A stretch of 64,000 nt of DNA from Pseudomonadota bacterium (lineage in GTDB: Bacteria > Pseudomonadota > Alphaproteobacteria > Rhizobiales > Xanthobacteraceae): the NCBI GenBank assembly GCA_023404675.1, contig JAEYAW010000020.1, forward strand, positions 186,001 through 250,000. The letters are read 5' to 3'. The first letter of the stretch is position 1; each line of letters begins with the position of its first letter. Shown piece after piece: positions 33,490 through 42,124 of the stretch. Both the position numbers and the translations under genes were made by a program. The notes below the pieces were generated by a model. The model was not told the origin of the DNA, searched no databases, and saw only the letters and a list, made by a program, of their open reading frames with translations.

Positions 33490-34842
33490 TCAGGCGGCGG
33501 CCGCCGCGGCCGTGCCGAGCGCCGAGACGATGGTGTCCACCACCTCCTCGACCAGAATGCGGTCTTCGCCCTCTCCCATCACACGGATGACAGGTTCCGT
33601 TCCGGAGGGACGGATCAGCAGCCGGCCATGGCCATTGAGGCGCTTCTCGGCCTCCGTGATGGCGGACTTCACATGCGCATCGTCCAGCGGCTTGCCGGCG
33701 CGATAACGAACGTTCTTCAGGATCTGGGGCATCGGGTCGAACCGATGGCACACCTCCGAGACCGGACGGCCGAGCTTCTGCACCACCGCGAGAATCTGTA
33801 ACGCCGCGACGAAACCGTCGCCGGTCGTCGTGTAGTCCGAGAGGATGATGTGGCCGGAAGGCTCGCCGCCGACATTGAATCCCTGCGCCTGCATCTGTTC
33901 GAGCACATAGCGGTCGCCGACCGGCGTGCGGACCAGCGACAGGCCGAGGCTTTCGAGGTGGCGTTCCAGCCCGAGATTGGCCATCACGGTCGACACGACG
34001 CCCGGTCTCGCCAGCCGCCCATCGTCCTTCCAGCTCTCGGCGATCACGGCGAGCAGCTGGTCGCCATCGATCATGTGTCCGCGCTCGTCGCAGATCAGCA
34101 CGCGATCCGCATCGCCATCCAGCGCGATGCCGATGTCGGCACGCATCTCGCGCACCTTGCGGCTCAGGGCCTCCGGCGAGGTGGAGCCGCATTCCTTGTT
34201 GATGTTGAAGCCGTCGGGCTCGACACCGATCGCCACCACATCCGCCCCCAGCTCCCACAGCGCCTCGGGCACCACCTTATAGGCCGCGCCGTTGGCAGCA
34301 TCGATCACGACGCGCAGTCCGTCGAGGCTGAGGGTGCGCGGCAGCGTGCGCTTGGCGAATTCGATGTAGCGGTCGTGCACGCCGTCGATGCGGCGCGCCC
34401 GGCCGAGGTCGGCGCTGCCGGCGAGCTTGCGCGTCACGTCCTCGTCCATCACCTGCTCGATCTGCATTTCGACCTCGTCCGACAGCTTGAAGCCGTCGGG
34501 CCCGAACAGCTTGATGCCGTTGTCGTCAAACAGGTTGTGCGAGGCCGAGATCATGACGCCGAGGTCGGCGCGCATCGATTTGGTCAGCATCGCCACGGCA
34601 GGCGTCGGAATCGGGCCGAGCAGCAGCACATCCATGCCGACCGAGGTGAATCCGGCGACCATGGCGTATTCGATCATGTAGCCGGACAGCCGGGTGTCCT
34701 TGCCGATCACCACCCGGTGGCGGTGCTCGCCACGCTGGAACACGAGGCCGGCGGCCTGCCCGACTTTCAGCGCGAGCTCCGGCGTAATGGCGCTGTTGGC
34801 GCGACCACGGATCCCGTCAGTGCCGAAATATTTGCGTTTCAT
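33490..34842 (-). CDS. glmM: Phosphoglucosamine mutase
   Basis: GlmM converts glucosamine 6-phosphate to glucosamine 1-phosphate, feeding UDP-GlcNAc for peptidoglycan and lipopolysaccharide. The 450-residue protein starts MKRKYFGTDGIRG. It has the phosphoserine loop MISASHN (Ser101), the metal-binding loop DGDADR, the substrate loop GGEPSGHII and the phosphate-binding RPSGTEPVIRVMGE. All are intact. The ATG at 34842 gives the standard start. It supplies the precursor used by the mur genes at the left end of the window, but is not in their operon. Confidence 0.97.
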   Translation of the reverse strand: MKRKYFGTDGIRGRANSAITPELALKVGQAAGLVFQRGEHRHRVVIGKDTRLSGYMIEYAMVAGFTSVGMDVLLLGPIPTPAVAMLTKSMRADLGVMISASHNLFDDNGIKLFGPDGFKLSDEVEMQIEQVMDEDVTRKLAGSADLGRARRIDGVHDRYIEFAKRTLPRTLSLDGLRVVIDAANGAAYKVVPEALWELGADVVAIGVEPDGFNINKECGSTSPEALSRKVREMRADIGIALDGDADRVLICDERGHMIDGDQLLAVIAESWKDDGRLARPGVVSTVMANLGLERHLESLGLSLVRTPVGDRYVLEQMQAQGFNVGGEPSGHIILSDYTTTGDGFVAALQILAVVQKLGRPVSEVCHRFDPMPQILKNVRYRAGKPLDDAHVKSAITEAEKRLNGHGRLLIRPSGTEPVIRVMGEGEDRILVEEVVDTIVSALGTAAAAAA

Positions 34843-35026
34843 GAAACCCCCTGCACCATCCGGCAAGTGTGGCGGATGGGCGGCAAATCACGTCCTTACA
34901 GGGGCTTATAGTCCCTTTCAGGTAACGGGGGCTTCAAAAAATATGATGAATGGTTACGAAAGCCTGGCCGCAGGTAAGATTTAACCATTTGATATACTTA
35001 TGAAAAACCTGCGGCCTGCGTTTCCC

Positions 35027-35233
35027 TCAGCTTTTGCGCTTGATGTCCTGATCGTGCCGGGACGGCGGCGGCTGGGTGAGATTCACCGGATCGGAGCCCG
35101 GAAACGAATCTTCCAGAGCCTCCTGAAGCGCGTCATCGAGCTTCTTTTTCTCGCGCGCCTCGTGCCGGTCTTCTTGCATCTGATCGGAACGGGTCTTGTC
35201 GTCGGAACGGGTCTTGGGCGCGGTGTCGGCCAT
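35027..35233 (-). CDS. Small charged protein with FPGSDP motif (hypothetical)
   Basis: The 68-residue product is rich in Asp, Glu, Lys and Arg. Its core, KLDDALQEALEDSFPGSDPVNLTQPPPS (about 31-58), is shared with the product of the next gene; such small FPxSDP proteins are widespread in alphaproteobacteria but have no known function. GAGGAGAGG lies before the ATG at 35233. No membrane segment or signal peptide. It is probably cytoplasmic and partly disordered. Confidence 0.75.
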   Translation of the reverse strand: MADTAPKTRSDDKTRSDQMQEDRHEAREKKKLDDALQEALEDSFPGSDPVNLTQPPPSRHDQDIKRKS

Positions 35234-35319
35234 GGATCCTCTCCTCTGTAGCTGGGACAGGAGACCAACGCCGCGGCACGGTAACGGTTTCAGCGCTGCA
35301 GCGCGGCGAACGAACGCGC

Positions 35320-35505
35320 CTAGTCGTCCGAGCGCCGTACGTGATTGTCCTCTTTCGAGGGCGCCGGCTGGGTCACGCTGACCGGATCGGAGGCCGGAAA
35401 GGTTTCTTCCAGCCCTTCCTCCAGCGCGTCGTCGAGCTTCTGATGCTCCGCATCACGGGACGGCCTGTGCTGCGGTTCAGACTTTGATCCGGGAATCGAC
35501 GTCAT
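35320..35505 (-). CDS. Small charged protein with FPASDP motif, paralogue of the neighbour
   Basis: The 61-residue product carries KLDDALEEGLEETFPASDPVSVTQPAPS, aligned residue for residue with the gene at 35027 across about 28 positions. The flanks differ. GGAGG lies 6 bases before the ATG at 35505; a GTG one codon upstream is possible. The two genes are 86 bases apart on the same strand and look like a tandem duplication. Function unknown. Confidence 0.75.
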   Translation of the reverse strand: MTSIPGSKSEPQHRPSRDAEHQKLDDALEEGLEETFPASDPVSVTQPAPSKEDNHVRRSDD

Positions 35506-35600
35506 CACATGCCTCCAATCCTGATGAGAGCGCTTGCTGGGCGTTCAGGGGAAAGATATGCAAACGATCGCATTTTTTCCACGGGAAGCGGGGCGGCGCC

Positions 35601-36761
35601 ATGCAATTGAAAAACATCACCTGCATTGAGGACCTGCGCCAGCTTCACAAGCGCCGGGTGCCGAAGGCGTTCTTCGATTATTGCGATCGCGGCTCCTATA
35701 CCGAAAGCACCCTTCGGGCGAACCGCGACGATCTCGACAAGCTGAAATTCCGTCAGCGCATCCTCATCGACGTGGACAAGCGGAGCATGGCCGCCCCCAT
35801 CCTCGGCGAGCCCGCCGCACTGCCGCTGATCCTGGCCCCGGTCGGCCTCACCGGCATGCAGCACGGCGACGGCGAAATCCACGCCTGCCGCGCGGCGCAG
35901 GCCGCCGGCATTCCCTACACGCTCTCCACCATGTCGATCTGTTCGATCGAGGATGTGGCTGCGAACGTCTCGACGCCGTTCTGGTTTCAGCTCTACGTCA
36001 TGCGCGACCGCGGCTTCATCAAGGAACTGATCGAGCGCGCCATCGCAGCCAAATGCAGCGCGCTGGTTCTCACCGTGGACCTGCAGATCATCGGCCAGCG
36101 CCATGCCGACATCAAAAACGGCATGACGGTGCCGCCGGAATGGAGCCTGTCGAAGCTGATCGATTTCGCCACCAAGCCGGCCTGGGTCGCGGGCGTGATG
36201 CGCGGCAAGCGCCGCACCTTCGGCAACATCGCCGCCCAGATGAAGAAGACCGACAACGTCACCCGTCTCGCGCAGTGGACCAACTCGCAGTTCGATCCGA
36301 CGCTGAGCTGGAAGGATGTCGAGTGGATCCGCAGCATCTGGCCGGGCAAGCTGATCCTCAAGGGCATCCTCGACGTGGAGGATGCCCGGGAGGCGGCGAA
36401 GACCGGCGCGCAGGCGCTCGTGGTCTCCAACCACGGCGGCCGCCAGCTCGACGGCGCGCCCTCGTCGATCGCGGTGCTGCCGGAAGTGGTGGACGCGGTC
36501 GGCTCGCAGATGGAGGTGATGTTCGACGGCGGCATCCGTACCGGGCAGGACATCGTGCGCGCGCTGGCACTGGGTGCCAAATCCTGCATGATCGGCCGCG
36601 CTTACGCCTACGGGCTCGGCGCGGGTGGCGAAGCGGGCGTCGCGAAGGCCATCGAGATCCTCGCCAAGGAAATGAACGTCACCATGGGCCTGTGCGGCGT
36701 CAACTCGGTGGCGGAGATCGACCAACGCGTGCTGTCCAACCACTCGACGCTGAAGATGTAA
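35601..36761 (+). CDS. lldD: FMN-dependent L-lactate dehydrogenase (alpha-hydroxy-acid oxidase family)
   Basis: The enzyme oxidises L-lactate, or another 2-hydroxy acid, to the keto acid with FMN, passing electrons to the respiratory chain. The 386-residue TIM-barrel protein has the start motif DLRQLHKRRVPKAFFDY, the FMN loop LAPVGLTG, the catalytic base His278 in SNHGGRQLD, and FDGGIRTGQDIVRALALGAK. The substrate loop reads VDLQIIGQRHADIKNGM rather than the E. coli LldD form, so lactate is likely but other hydroxy acids cannot be excluded. The ATG at 35601 is the first codon of the conserved region. It is a single gene. Confidence 0.88.
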   Translation: MQLKNITCIEDLRQLHKRRVPKAFFDYCDRGSYTESTLRANRDDLDKLKFRQRILIDVDKRSMAAPILGEPAALPLILAPVGLTGMQHGDGEIHACRAAQAAGIPYTLSTMSICSIEDVAANVSTPFWFQLYVMRDRGFIKELIERAIAAKCSALVLTVDLQIIGQRHADIKNGMTVPPEWSLSKLIDFATKPAWVAGVMRGKRRTFGNIAAQMKKTDNVTRLAQWTNSQFDPTLSWKDVEWIRSIWPGKLILKGILDVEDAREAAKTGAQALVVSNHGGRQLDGAPSSIAVLPEVVDAVGSQMEVMFDGGIRTGQDIVRALALGAKSCMIGRAYAYGLGAGGEAGVAKAIEILAKEMNVTMGLCGVNSVAEIDQRVLSNHSTLKM

Positions 36762-36763
36762 GA

Positions 36764-36784
36764 GCCGTCGCCGGAGGTGACGGC
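36764..36784. terminator. Hairpin between convergent lldD and aroE
   Basis: GCCGTCGCC and GGTGACGGC form a 9-bp stem (one G-T pair) around a 3-base loop, 2 bases after the lldD stop and 4 before the aroE stop. No T-run on either side. It is a possible bidirectional terminator. Confidence 0.4.
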
Positions 36785-36787
36785 CCT

Positions 36788-37633
36788 TCAGGCCAGATCG
36801 GCCTCGACCAGTGCGCGCAGCTCGGGCGTCACGTAGGGACGCTCGCCGAACCAGAGCTGAAAGCCGCGCACGGCCTGATACAGCAGCATGCCGAGTCCGT
36901 CGGCGGTGCGCAGCGCGCGCGCGCGCGCCGCGCGCAGCAGGTCGGTCTCCAGCGGCACGTAGACGAGATCGGCGACGACGGCCGTCGGCGGCAGCGCATC
37001 GAGATGGACATCGAGCGGCGGCTGGCCCTTCATGCCGAGCGAGGTGGTGTTCACCAGGAGCCCTGCGCGCGGCAGAAAATCGTGCAGCATGTCGTCCCAG
37101 CCGCGCGGCACGACAGCCGGCCCGAACAGATCGGCGAAGGCCTGTGCGCGATCAACGGTGCGATTGACGACATGCACGCGCGCGATGCCGCGCTCGATCA
37201 GGCCGAACACCACCGCGCGCGCCGAGCCTCCCGCGCCGAGCACGACCGCCTCTTCCGCCGCGTCCCAGCCCGGCGCGCAGGCGTCGAGATTGTCGATGAA
37301 GCCCTCGACATCGGTGTTGGTCGAACGCAGCACCCCGCCGTCGTAGTAGAGCGTATTCGCCGCGCCGACGGCGCGCGCGCGCGCATCGGGCTGCGTCAGT
37401 TGCAGCGCGCGCTCCTTGTGCGGAATCGTGATGTTGGCTCCGACATAGCCGTGCGCGGACAGGTTCATCACGAACTCCGCGAAGCCCTCCGGGGGAATCG
37501 CTTCGATGCTGTAGCCGCCTTCGATGCCCAGCGTCCGCAGCCAGTGGTGATGGATGATGGGGGAGCGCGAATGCGCGGCCGGCCAGCCGATCAGGCACGC
37601 CGCGCGGCGATCATGGTGTTGCATCATCTTCAT
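36788..37633 (-). CDS. aroE: Shikimate dehydrogenase (NADP+)
   Basis: AroE reduces 3-dehydroshikimate to shikimate in the aromatic amino-acid pathway. The 281-residue protein has the substrate site SRSPIIHHHWL and the catalytic Lys73 in GANITIPHKERAL. The NADP-binding loop is VLGAGGSARAVVFGL, followed by NRTVDRA, and the closing motif is GLGMLLYQAVRGFQLWFG. Three in-frame ATGs lie within the first four codons, so the start may shift by a few residues. It is convergent with lldD. Confidence 0.95.
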   Translation of the reverse strand: MKMMQHHDRRAACLIGWPAAHSRSPIIHHHWLRTLGIEGGYSIEAIPPEGFAEFVMNLSAHGYVGANITIPHKERALQLTQPDARARAVGAANTLYYDGGVLRSTNTDVEGFIDNLDACAPGWDAAEEAVVLGAGGSARAVVFGLIERGIARVHVVNRTVDRAQAFADLFGPAVVPRGWDDMLHDFLPRAGLLVNTTSLGMKGQPPLDVHLDALPPTAVVADLVYVPLETDLLRAARARALRTADGLGMLLYQAVRGFQLWFGERPYVTPELRALVEADLA

Positions 37634-37717
37634 GAGTCCCGGTCCGCCGCCGGATATCGCCGACGACCCGCCTCTCTTACCGGACCGGATGGAACCGCGA
37701 CAAGATCGTAACGCTGG

Positions 37718-37930
37718 TCAGCCCGCCTTGGTCGCCGCGAACGACGCCGCAGCAGCCTTCAGACATCGCGGACACAGACAGTCTGTCCCGTCGAGCGGCA
37801 ACGGCAGGCGAAAACTTTCGTCCGCGCACCAGCAATTGCCGTCGAGAGTGCATCCGAACGCCGCGCCGCACCGGACGCAGACAAGCTCGCGTTCCGCCAG
37901 CGCAGCCCTTCCTTGCGAATTTGTCATCAT
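37718..37930 (-). CDS. Cysteine-rich CWC family zinc-binding protein
   Basis: The 70-residue product matches the Cys_rich_CWC family: CVRCGAAFGC, then CWC at about 33-35, then CLCPRC at about 51-56. This gives two zinc-knuckle-like Cys clusters. The function of the family is not known; a metal-binding or small regulatory role is inferred. Two adjacent ATGs are possible starts (37930 and 37927). It lies alone between aroE and the divergent DUF1800 gene. Confidence 0.8.
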   Translation of the reverse strand: MMTNSQGRAALAERELVCVRCGAAFGCTLDGNCWCADESFRLPLPLDGTDCLCPRCLKAAAASFAATKAG

Positions 37931-38036
37931 CCCGGTCGAATTTCGGCCATGGCCTTCATGTGCGGTTCATGGATACCGCAGTCTCATAGGACAGGACACT
38001 GCGCCGAAACACAGGCCGCGACAAGATGAGGATCCC

Positions 38037-39503
38037 ATGGCTCGCGACTCGAAAGCCGCGCTCGTCGCGTTGAACAGGTTCGGCTACGGCGCACGGGGCG
38101 GCGCGGCCGGCGACCTCCTCAGTGCGGCCAGCGATCCGCGCGGTTTCGTGAAGGCCGACCTCGCGCGGCCGGCGGGAGCGCTTCTGGAACTGCCGGGGCT
38201 CGACACGACCCCCGCTCTCGCCGACGCCCTCTTCGCCTATCAGGACGAGGTGAAACGCCAGCGCGAAGCCGATGCGATGGCGGCGAAAATCGATAGTTCC
38301 CCCGCGCCTCAGCCCAACATGGCCGCTCCGGACAAGGCCATGCCCGCGAACGCCCCGGCGATGGCGCCGAAGGAGCCCCCCAAGCCGCCGAACGTGGTAC
38401 AGAAAACCTATCGCAACGAGGCGCTGGCGCGCTTTCAGCGCGCGGCGTCCGTCGAGGTCGGCCTGACCGAGCGGCTCGTGGCGTTCTGGTCGAACCACTT
38501 TTGCGTCTCCGCCAACAAGGGAGAGCCCGCGCGGATGTGGGCGGGCGCGTTCGAGCGCGAGGCGATCCGCCCGCACGTGCTCGGCCGTTTCGGCGAGATG
38601 CTGCGTGCGGCCGAGCAGCATCCAGCGATGCTGTTCTTCCTCGACAACAACCAGTCGATCGGCCCGAATTCGCGGGCCGGGCAGAACGGCAAGCGCGGCT
38701 TGAACGAGAATCTCGCCCGCGAGATCATGGAACTGCACACGCTCGGCGTCGGTGGCGGCTACACGCAGACCGATGTTACGACGCTCGCCGCGATCATCAC
38801 CGGCTGGACCTTTGCCGGACGCGACGGGCGGCTCGGCACTCCGGGCACGTTCGTGTTCAATGCCAACGCGCATCAGCCGGGATCACAGACGCTGCTCGGC
38901 AAGACCTATCTCGATTCCGGCGTGACGCAGGGCGAGGCGGCGCTGGCCGATATCGCGCATCATCCCTCGACCGCGAAGTTCATCGCGACAAAACTCGCCC
39001 GGCATTTCGTGGCGGACGATCCGCCTCCTGCGCTGGTGGCGCGGCTTGCGGACACGTTCCGCAGGACCGACGGCGACCTGCGGGCGGTGACGCTGGCGCT
39101 GATCGACTCGGACGAAGCTTGGCAAACGCCGCTCGCCAAGATGCGCAGCCCCTACGAGTTCTTCATCGCCTCCTCGCGCCTGCTGGGCCGCGTGCCGGAG
39201 GATCCGAACGCGATCCTCGGCGGCATGAACACGCTTGGCGAGCCCTTGTGGACTCCCGCCGGCCCGAACGGCTTCCCGGATACGGTGGCCGCATGGGCCG
39301 CCCCTGAAGGCATGAAACTGCGGCTCGATCTGTCGTCGCAGCTGGCTTCGCGGCTCGGCGACCGTTTCGACGCGGTCGAACTGCTCGATACCATCGCGGG
39401 CGAGGCCGCCGCGCCCGAAACCCGCCAGACGCTGGCGCGCGCCGAAACGCGGCAGCAGGCGATGGCGCTGCTGCTGATGTCGCCCGAGTTCCAGAGGAGA
39501 TGA
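38037..39503 (+). CDS. DUF1800 domain-containing protein
   Basis: The 488-residue product matches the DUF1800 family: the start AALVALNRFGYGA, the blocks ERLVAFWSNHFCVSANKG and NENLAREIMELHTLGVGGGYTQTDV, then ITGWTF and FIATKLARHFV. A Pro/Ala-rich insert sits at about 90-120. The biochemical activity is unknown. Such proteins are nearly always encoded with a DUF1501 partner, as here, where the stop overlaps the next start. The ATG at 38037 is chosen at the conserved boundary; the frame is open far upstream without conservation. Confidence 0.88.
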   Translation: MARDSKAALVALNRFGYGARGGAAGDLLSAASDPRGFVKADLARPAGALLELPGLDTTPALADALFAYQDEVKRQREADAMAAKIDSSPAPQPNMAAPDKAMPANAPAMAPKEPPKPPNVVQKTYRNEALARFQRAASVEVGLTERLVAFWSNHFCVSANKGEPARMWAGAFEREAIRPHVLGRFGEMLRAAEQHPAMLFFLDNNQSIGPNSRAGQNGKRGLNENLAREIMELHTLGVGGGYTQTDVTTLAAIITGWTFAGRDGRLGTPGTFVFNANAHQPGSQTLLGKTYLDSGVTQGEAALADIAHHPSTAKFIATKLARHFVADDPPPALVARLADTFRRTDGDLRAVTLALIDSDEAWQTPLAKMRSPYEFFIASSRLLGRVPEDPNAILGGMNTLGEPLWTPAGPNGFPDTVAAWAAPEGMKLRLDLSSQLASRLGDRFDAVELLDTIAGEAAAPETRQTLARAETRQQAMALLLMSPEFQRR

Positions 39504-40741
39504 CGATGACGGACCATTCCTGTTCCCCGGAAGGCTCCTGCACTGAAGGCCTTGCGACCTCGCGCCGCTCGCTGCTGCTCGGCTTCGCCTCCTTCGCCGC
39601 ATGGGCGCATCTGCCGGCCTTCGCCCGCGCCGCCGATGGTCGCGATCCGCGCATGATCGTCATCATCCTGCGTGGCGCGCTGGATGGCCTTGCCACCGTC
39701 GCGCCGGTCGGTGACCCCGACTATGCGGGCCTGCACGGCGCGATCGCGCTGACGAAGGATGGCCCGAACGCGGCCGTGCCGCTGGATTCGATGTTCGCCC
39801 TGCATCCAGCCATGCCGGAATTCGCCCGGATGTATCGCGCCAGACAGGCGGCGGTGATTCACGCGGTCGCCACGCCCTATCGCGAGCGCTCGCATTTCGA
39901 CGGGCAGGACGTGCTGGAAAGCGGCTTCTCCGGGCCGGGCCGGGTGCAGTCCGGCTGGCTCAACCGGGCCCTGGAGGCGCTGCCGCCCGGCGAGCGTGTG
40001 ACGAGCGGGCTGGGCGTCGGACCCACCACGCCGCTGGTGCTGCGCGGCCCCGCGCCCACCGTCGGCTGGGTGCCCGCCAACCTGCCGCAGGCTGACGACG
40101 ACACGGCCATGCGCCTGATGGACCTCTACCGTCACCGCGACCCGGTGCTCGCCACCGCGCTCGGGCAGGGCGTGCAGATCGACAAGATCGCGGCGCGCAG
40201 CGGCGACGTCAAACCAGCGCCGGGCGTCAACGCCATGCGGATCGCCGCACGCGGCGCGGCGCGGCTGATGGCGGCGGACGACGGTCCCCGCATCGGGGCG
40301 CTGGCCTTCGACGGCTGGGACACCCATGCCAACGAAGGCGGGCCGGTGGGGCGGCTGGCGCAGTTGCTGTCGGGTCTCGACGGTGCGCTGGCGGAACTGG
40401 AAAGCGGCCTCGGCCCGCGCTGGCGCGACACCGCGGTCGTGGTGGCCACCGAATTTGGCCGCACCGCACGCATCAACGGCACCCAGGGCACCGACCACGG
40501 TACCGGGACCGTGGCCCTGCTCGCGGGCGGGGCGATCAACGGAGGCCGTGTGATCGCCGACTGGCCGGGCCTGCGCGGACCGGACCTGTACGAGAACCGG
40601 GATCTGAAGCCGACCACGGACCTGCGTGCTGCCCTCAAGGGCCTGCTGCACGATCACCTCGGCCTCGGCGGCCGCGTGCTGGCCGACAGCGTGTTTCCGG
40701 ACAGCGGCGCGGTGAAGCCGATGGCGGGGCTGATCGTTTAG
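39500..40741 (+). CDS. DUF1501 domain-containing protein with Tat signal
   Basis: The 413-residue product has a twin-arginine export signal (SRRSLLLGFASFAAWAHLPAFARA, about 21-44). Its DUF1501 domain follows, with IILRGALDGLATVAPVGDP, SHFDGQDVLESG, AFDGWDTHANEG and VVATEFGRT...GTDHGTG. The family belongs to the alkaline-phosphatase/sulfatase superfamily, so a metal-dependent hydrolase in the periplasm is plausible but unproven. It overlaps the DUF1800 stop by 4 bases; AGAGGAG fits the second ATG (39506) as well as the first. Confidence 0.9.
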   Translation: MTMTDHSCSPEGSCTEGLATSRRSLLLGFASFAAWAHLPAFARAADGRDPRMIVIILRGALDGLATVAPVGDPDYAGLHGAIALTKDGPNAAVPLDSMFALHPAMPEFARMYRARQAAVIHAVATPYRERSHFDGQDVLESGFSGPGRVQSGWLNRALEALPPGERVTSGLGVGPTTPLVLRGPAPTVGWVPANLPQADDDTAMRLMDLYRHRDPVLATALGQGVQIDKIAARSGDVKPAPGVNAMRIAARGAARLMAADDGPRIGALAFDGWDTHANEGGPVGRLAQLLSGLDGALAELESGLGPRWRDTAVVVATEFGRTARINGTQGTDHGTGTVALLAGGAINGGRVIADWPGLRGPDLYENRDLKPTTDLRAALKGLLHDHLGLGGRVLADSVFPDSGAVKPMAGLIV

Positions 40742-40775
40742 GTCAACGCGCGGGTGGCAACGGCCCCGGGGGGTA

Positions 40776-41042
40776 TCAGCCCTGGGGCGAGGTGACGCCG
40801 AGCTTCGCCTCCAGCGCCGCGATCCGCGCCTTGAGCGCCTCGTTCTCCTCGCGGGCGAGGCGGGCCATGTCCTTCACCACCTCGAACTCCTCGCGCTTGA
40901 CGAGGTCGAGATCGCGCAGAATCCGCTCGGCCTGATGCCGGATGACGGTTTCAGCCTCGCGCTTGACGCCCTGCGCCGCACCGGCCGCATCGTTCATGAG
41001 CCGCGCCATCTCGTCGAAGAAACGATTGGTGGTCTGGGTCAT
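40776..41042 (-). CDS. ubiK: Ubiquinone biosynthesis accessory factor UbiK (BMFP family)
   Basis: UbiK helps the Ubi enzymes assemble for ubiquinone synthesis; the older BMFP name refers to membrane fusogenic activity in vitro. The 88-residue product is all-helical: an amphipathic start MTQTTNRFFDEMARLMNDAAGAAQG and a C-terminal coiled coil (DMARLAREENEALKARIAALEAKLG), both hallmarks. GGAG precedes the ATG at 41042. It is divergent from lgt, an arrangement that may share the intervening promoter region. Confidence 0.88.
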   Translation of the reverse strand: MTQTTNRFFDEMARLMNDAAGAAQGVKREAETVIRHQAERILRDLDLVKREEFEVVKDMARLAREENEALKARIAALEAKLGVTSPQG

Positions 41043-41263
41043 GGGATGGCAACTCCGGTCGGGGATCAATCTGTCTTCCGACAATGGCGAGCCGCGCGGC
41101 ACAGTTCAAGCCCTGCGCGGGGATCGGGGACAGAACAATCTCAGAATAACAACGGCATGACGCCCGCGGTCCCGGAACCTTGATGGCGCCGGGGGCGAAA
41201 GCGCTAGGCAATGGGGGCCGAACCGGGTATCCGACCCCGAGACCGTGACAACCCGGCGTGCTC

Positions 41264-42124
41264 ATGCCCTTTTTAGTCCTGCCCTTCCCCGTCATCGATC
41301 CCGTCGCGGTCTCGTTCGGACCGTTCGCCATCCGCTGGTATGCGCTGGCCTATATCGGCGGCATCGTGCTCGGCTGGCTCTATGCGCGCTGGGTCATCAA
41401 GACCCCGGCCCTGTGGGGAGGACGCTCGCCGATCACCCTGCCGCAAATGGACGACTTCATCCTGTGGGTGACGCTCGGCATCGTGCTCGGTGGCCGCATC
41501 GGCTACGTGCTGTTCTACAATCCGGTGTTCTTCTTCAATCACCCGACGGAAATCTTCGAACTGTGGAAGGGCGGCATGTCGTTCCACGGCGGCTTCCTCG
41601 GCTGCGTCGCCGCGGTGACGCTGTTCGCGCGGCGCAACGGCATCTCCATTCTGTCGCTCGGCGACATAACGACGGCGGTCGGTCCCATCGGCCTGTTTCT
41701 CGGCCGCATCGCCAATTTCATCAACAGCGAATTGTGGGGACGATACGCCGATCCGGCGCTGGTGCCGTGGGCGATGGTGTTCCCGAATGGCGGCCCGCTC
41801 CCGCGCCATCCGAGCCAGCTTTACGAAGCGGTGCTGGAAGGCATCGTGCTGTTCACCGTGCTGGCGATCATGATCCGCAAGGGCGCGCTGCGCCGGCCCG
41901 GCCTGATCCTCGGCACCTTCATTGCCGTCTATGGCCTGGCCCGCATCGTCGGCGAATTCTTCCGCGAGCCTGATCCCCAGCTTGGCTTCCTGTGGGGCGG
42001 CCTCACCATGGGCATGCTGCTGTCGGTACCGATGGTGATTGCAGGCGTGGCAGTTGCTGTGATGGCATGGCGCAAGGGCGAGGTGAAAACCGAATCGCCC
42101 GCGGCCGTACAGGGGCAGACGTGA
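41264..42124 (+). CDS. lgt: Prolipoprotein diacylglyceryl transferase
   Basis: Lgt transfers diacylglycerol from phosphatidylglycerol to the lipobox cysteine, the first step of lipoprotein maturation at the inner membrane. The 286-residue, seven-helix protein has the essential His in MSFHGGFLG, the Lgt signature GRIANFINSELWGR and the RHPSQLYEA motif. The ATG at 41264 is preferred; a GTG two codons upstream is possible. It heads a three-gene run (lgt, midA, pgeF) with 4-base overlaps. It would process the lipoproteins encoded at 14326 and 50016. Confidence 0.96.
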   Translation: MPFLVLPFPVIDPVAVSFGPFAIRWYALAYIGGIVLGWLYARWVIKTPALWGGRSPITLPQMDDFILWVTLGIVLGGRIGYVLFYNPVFFFNHPTEIFELWKGGMSFHGGFLGCVAAVTLFARRNGISILSLGDITTAVGPIGLFLGRIANFINSELWGRYADPALVPWAMVFPNGGPLPRHPSQLYEAVLEGIVLFTVLAIMIRKGALRRPGLILGTFIAVYGLARIVGEFFREPDPQLGFLWGGLTMGMLLSVPMVIAGVAVAVMAWRKGEVKTESPAAVQGQT

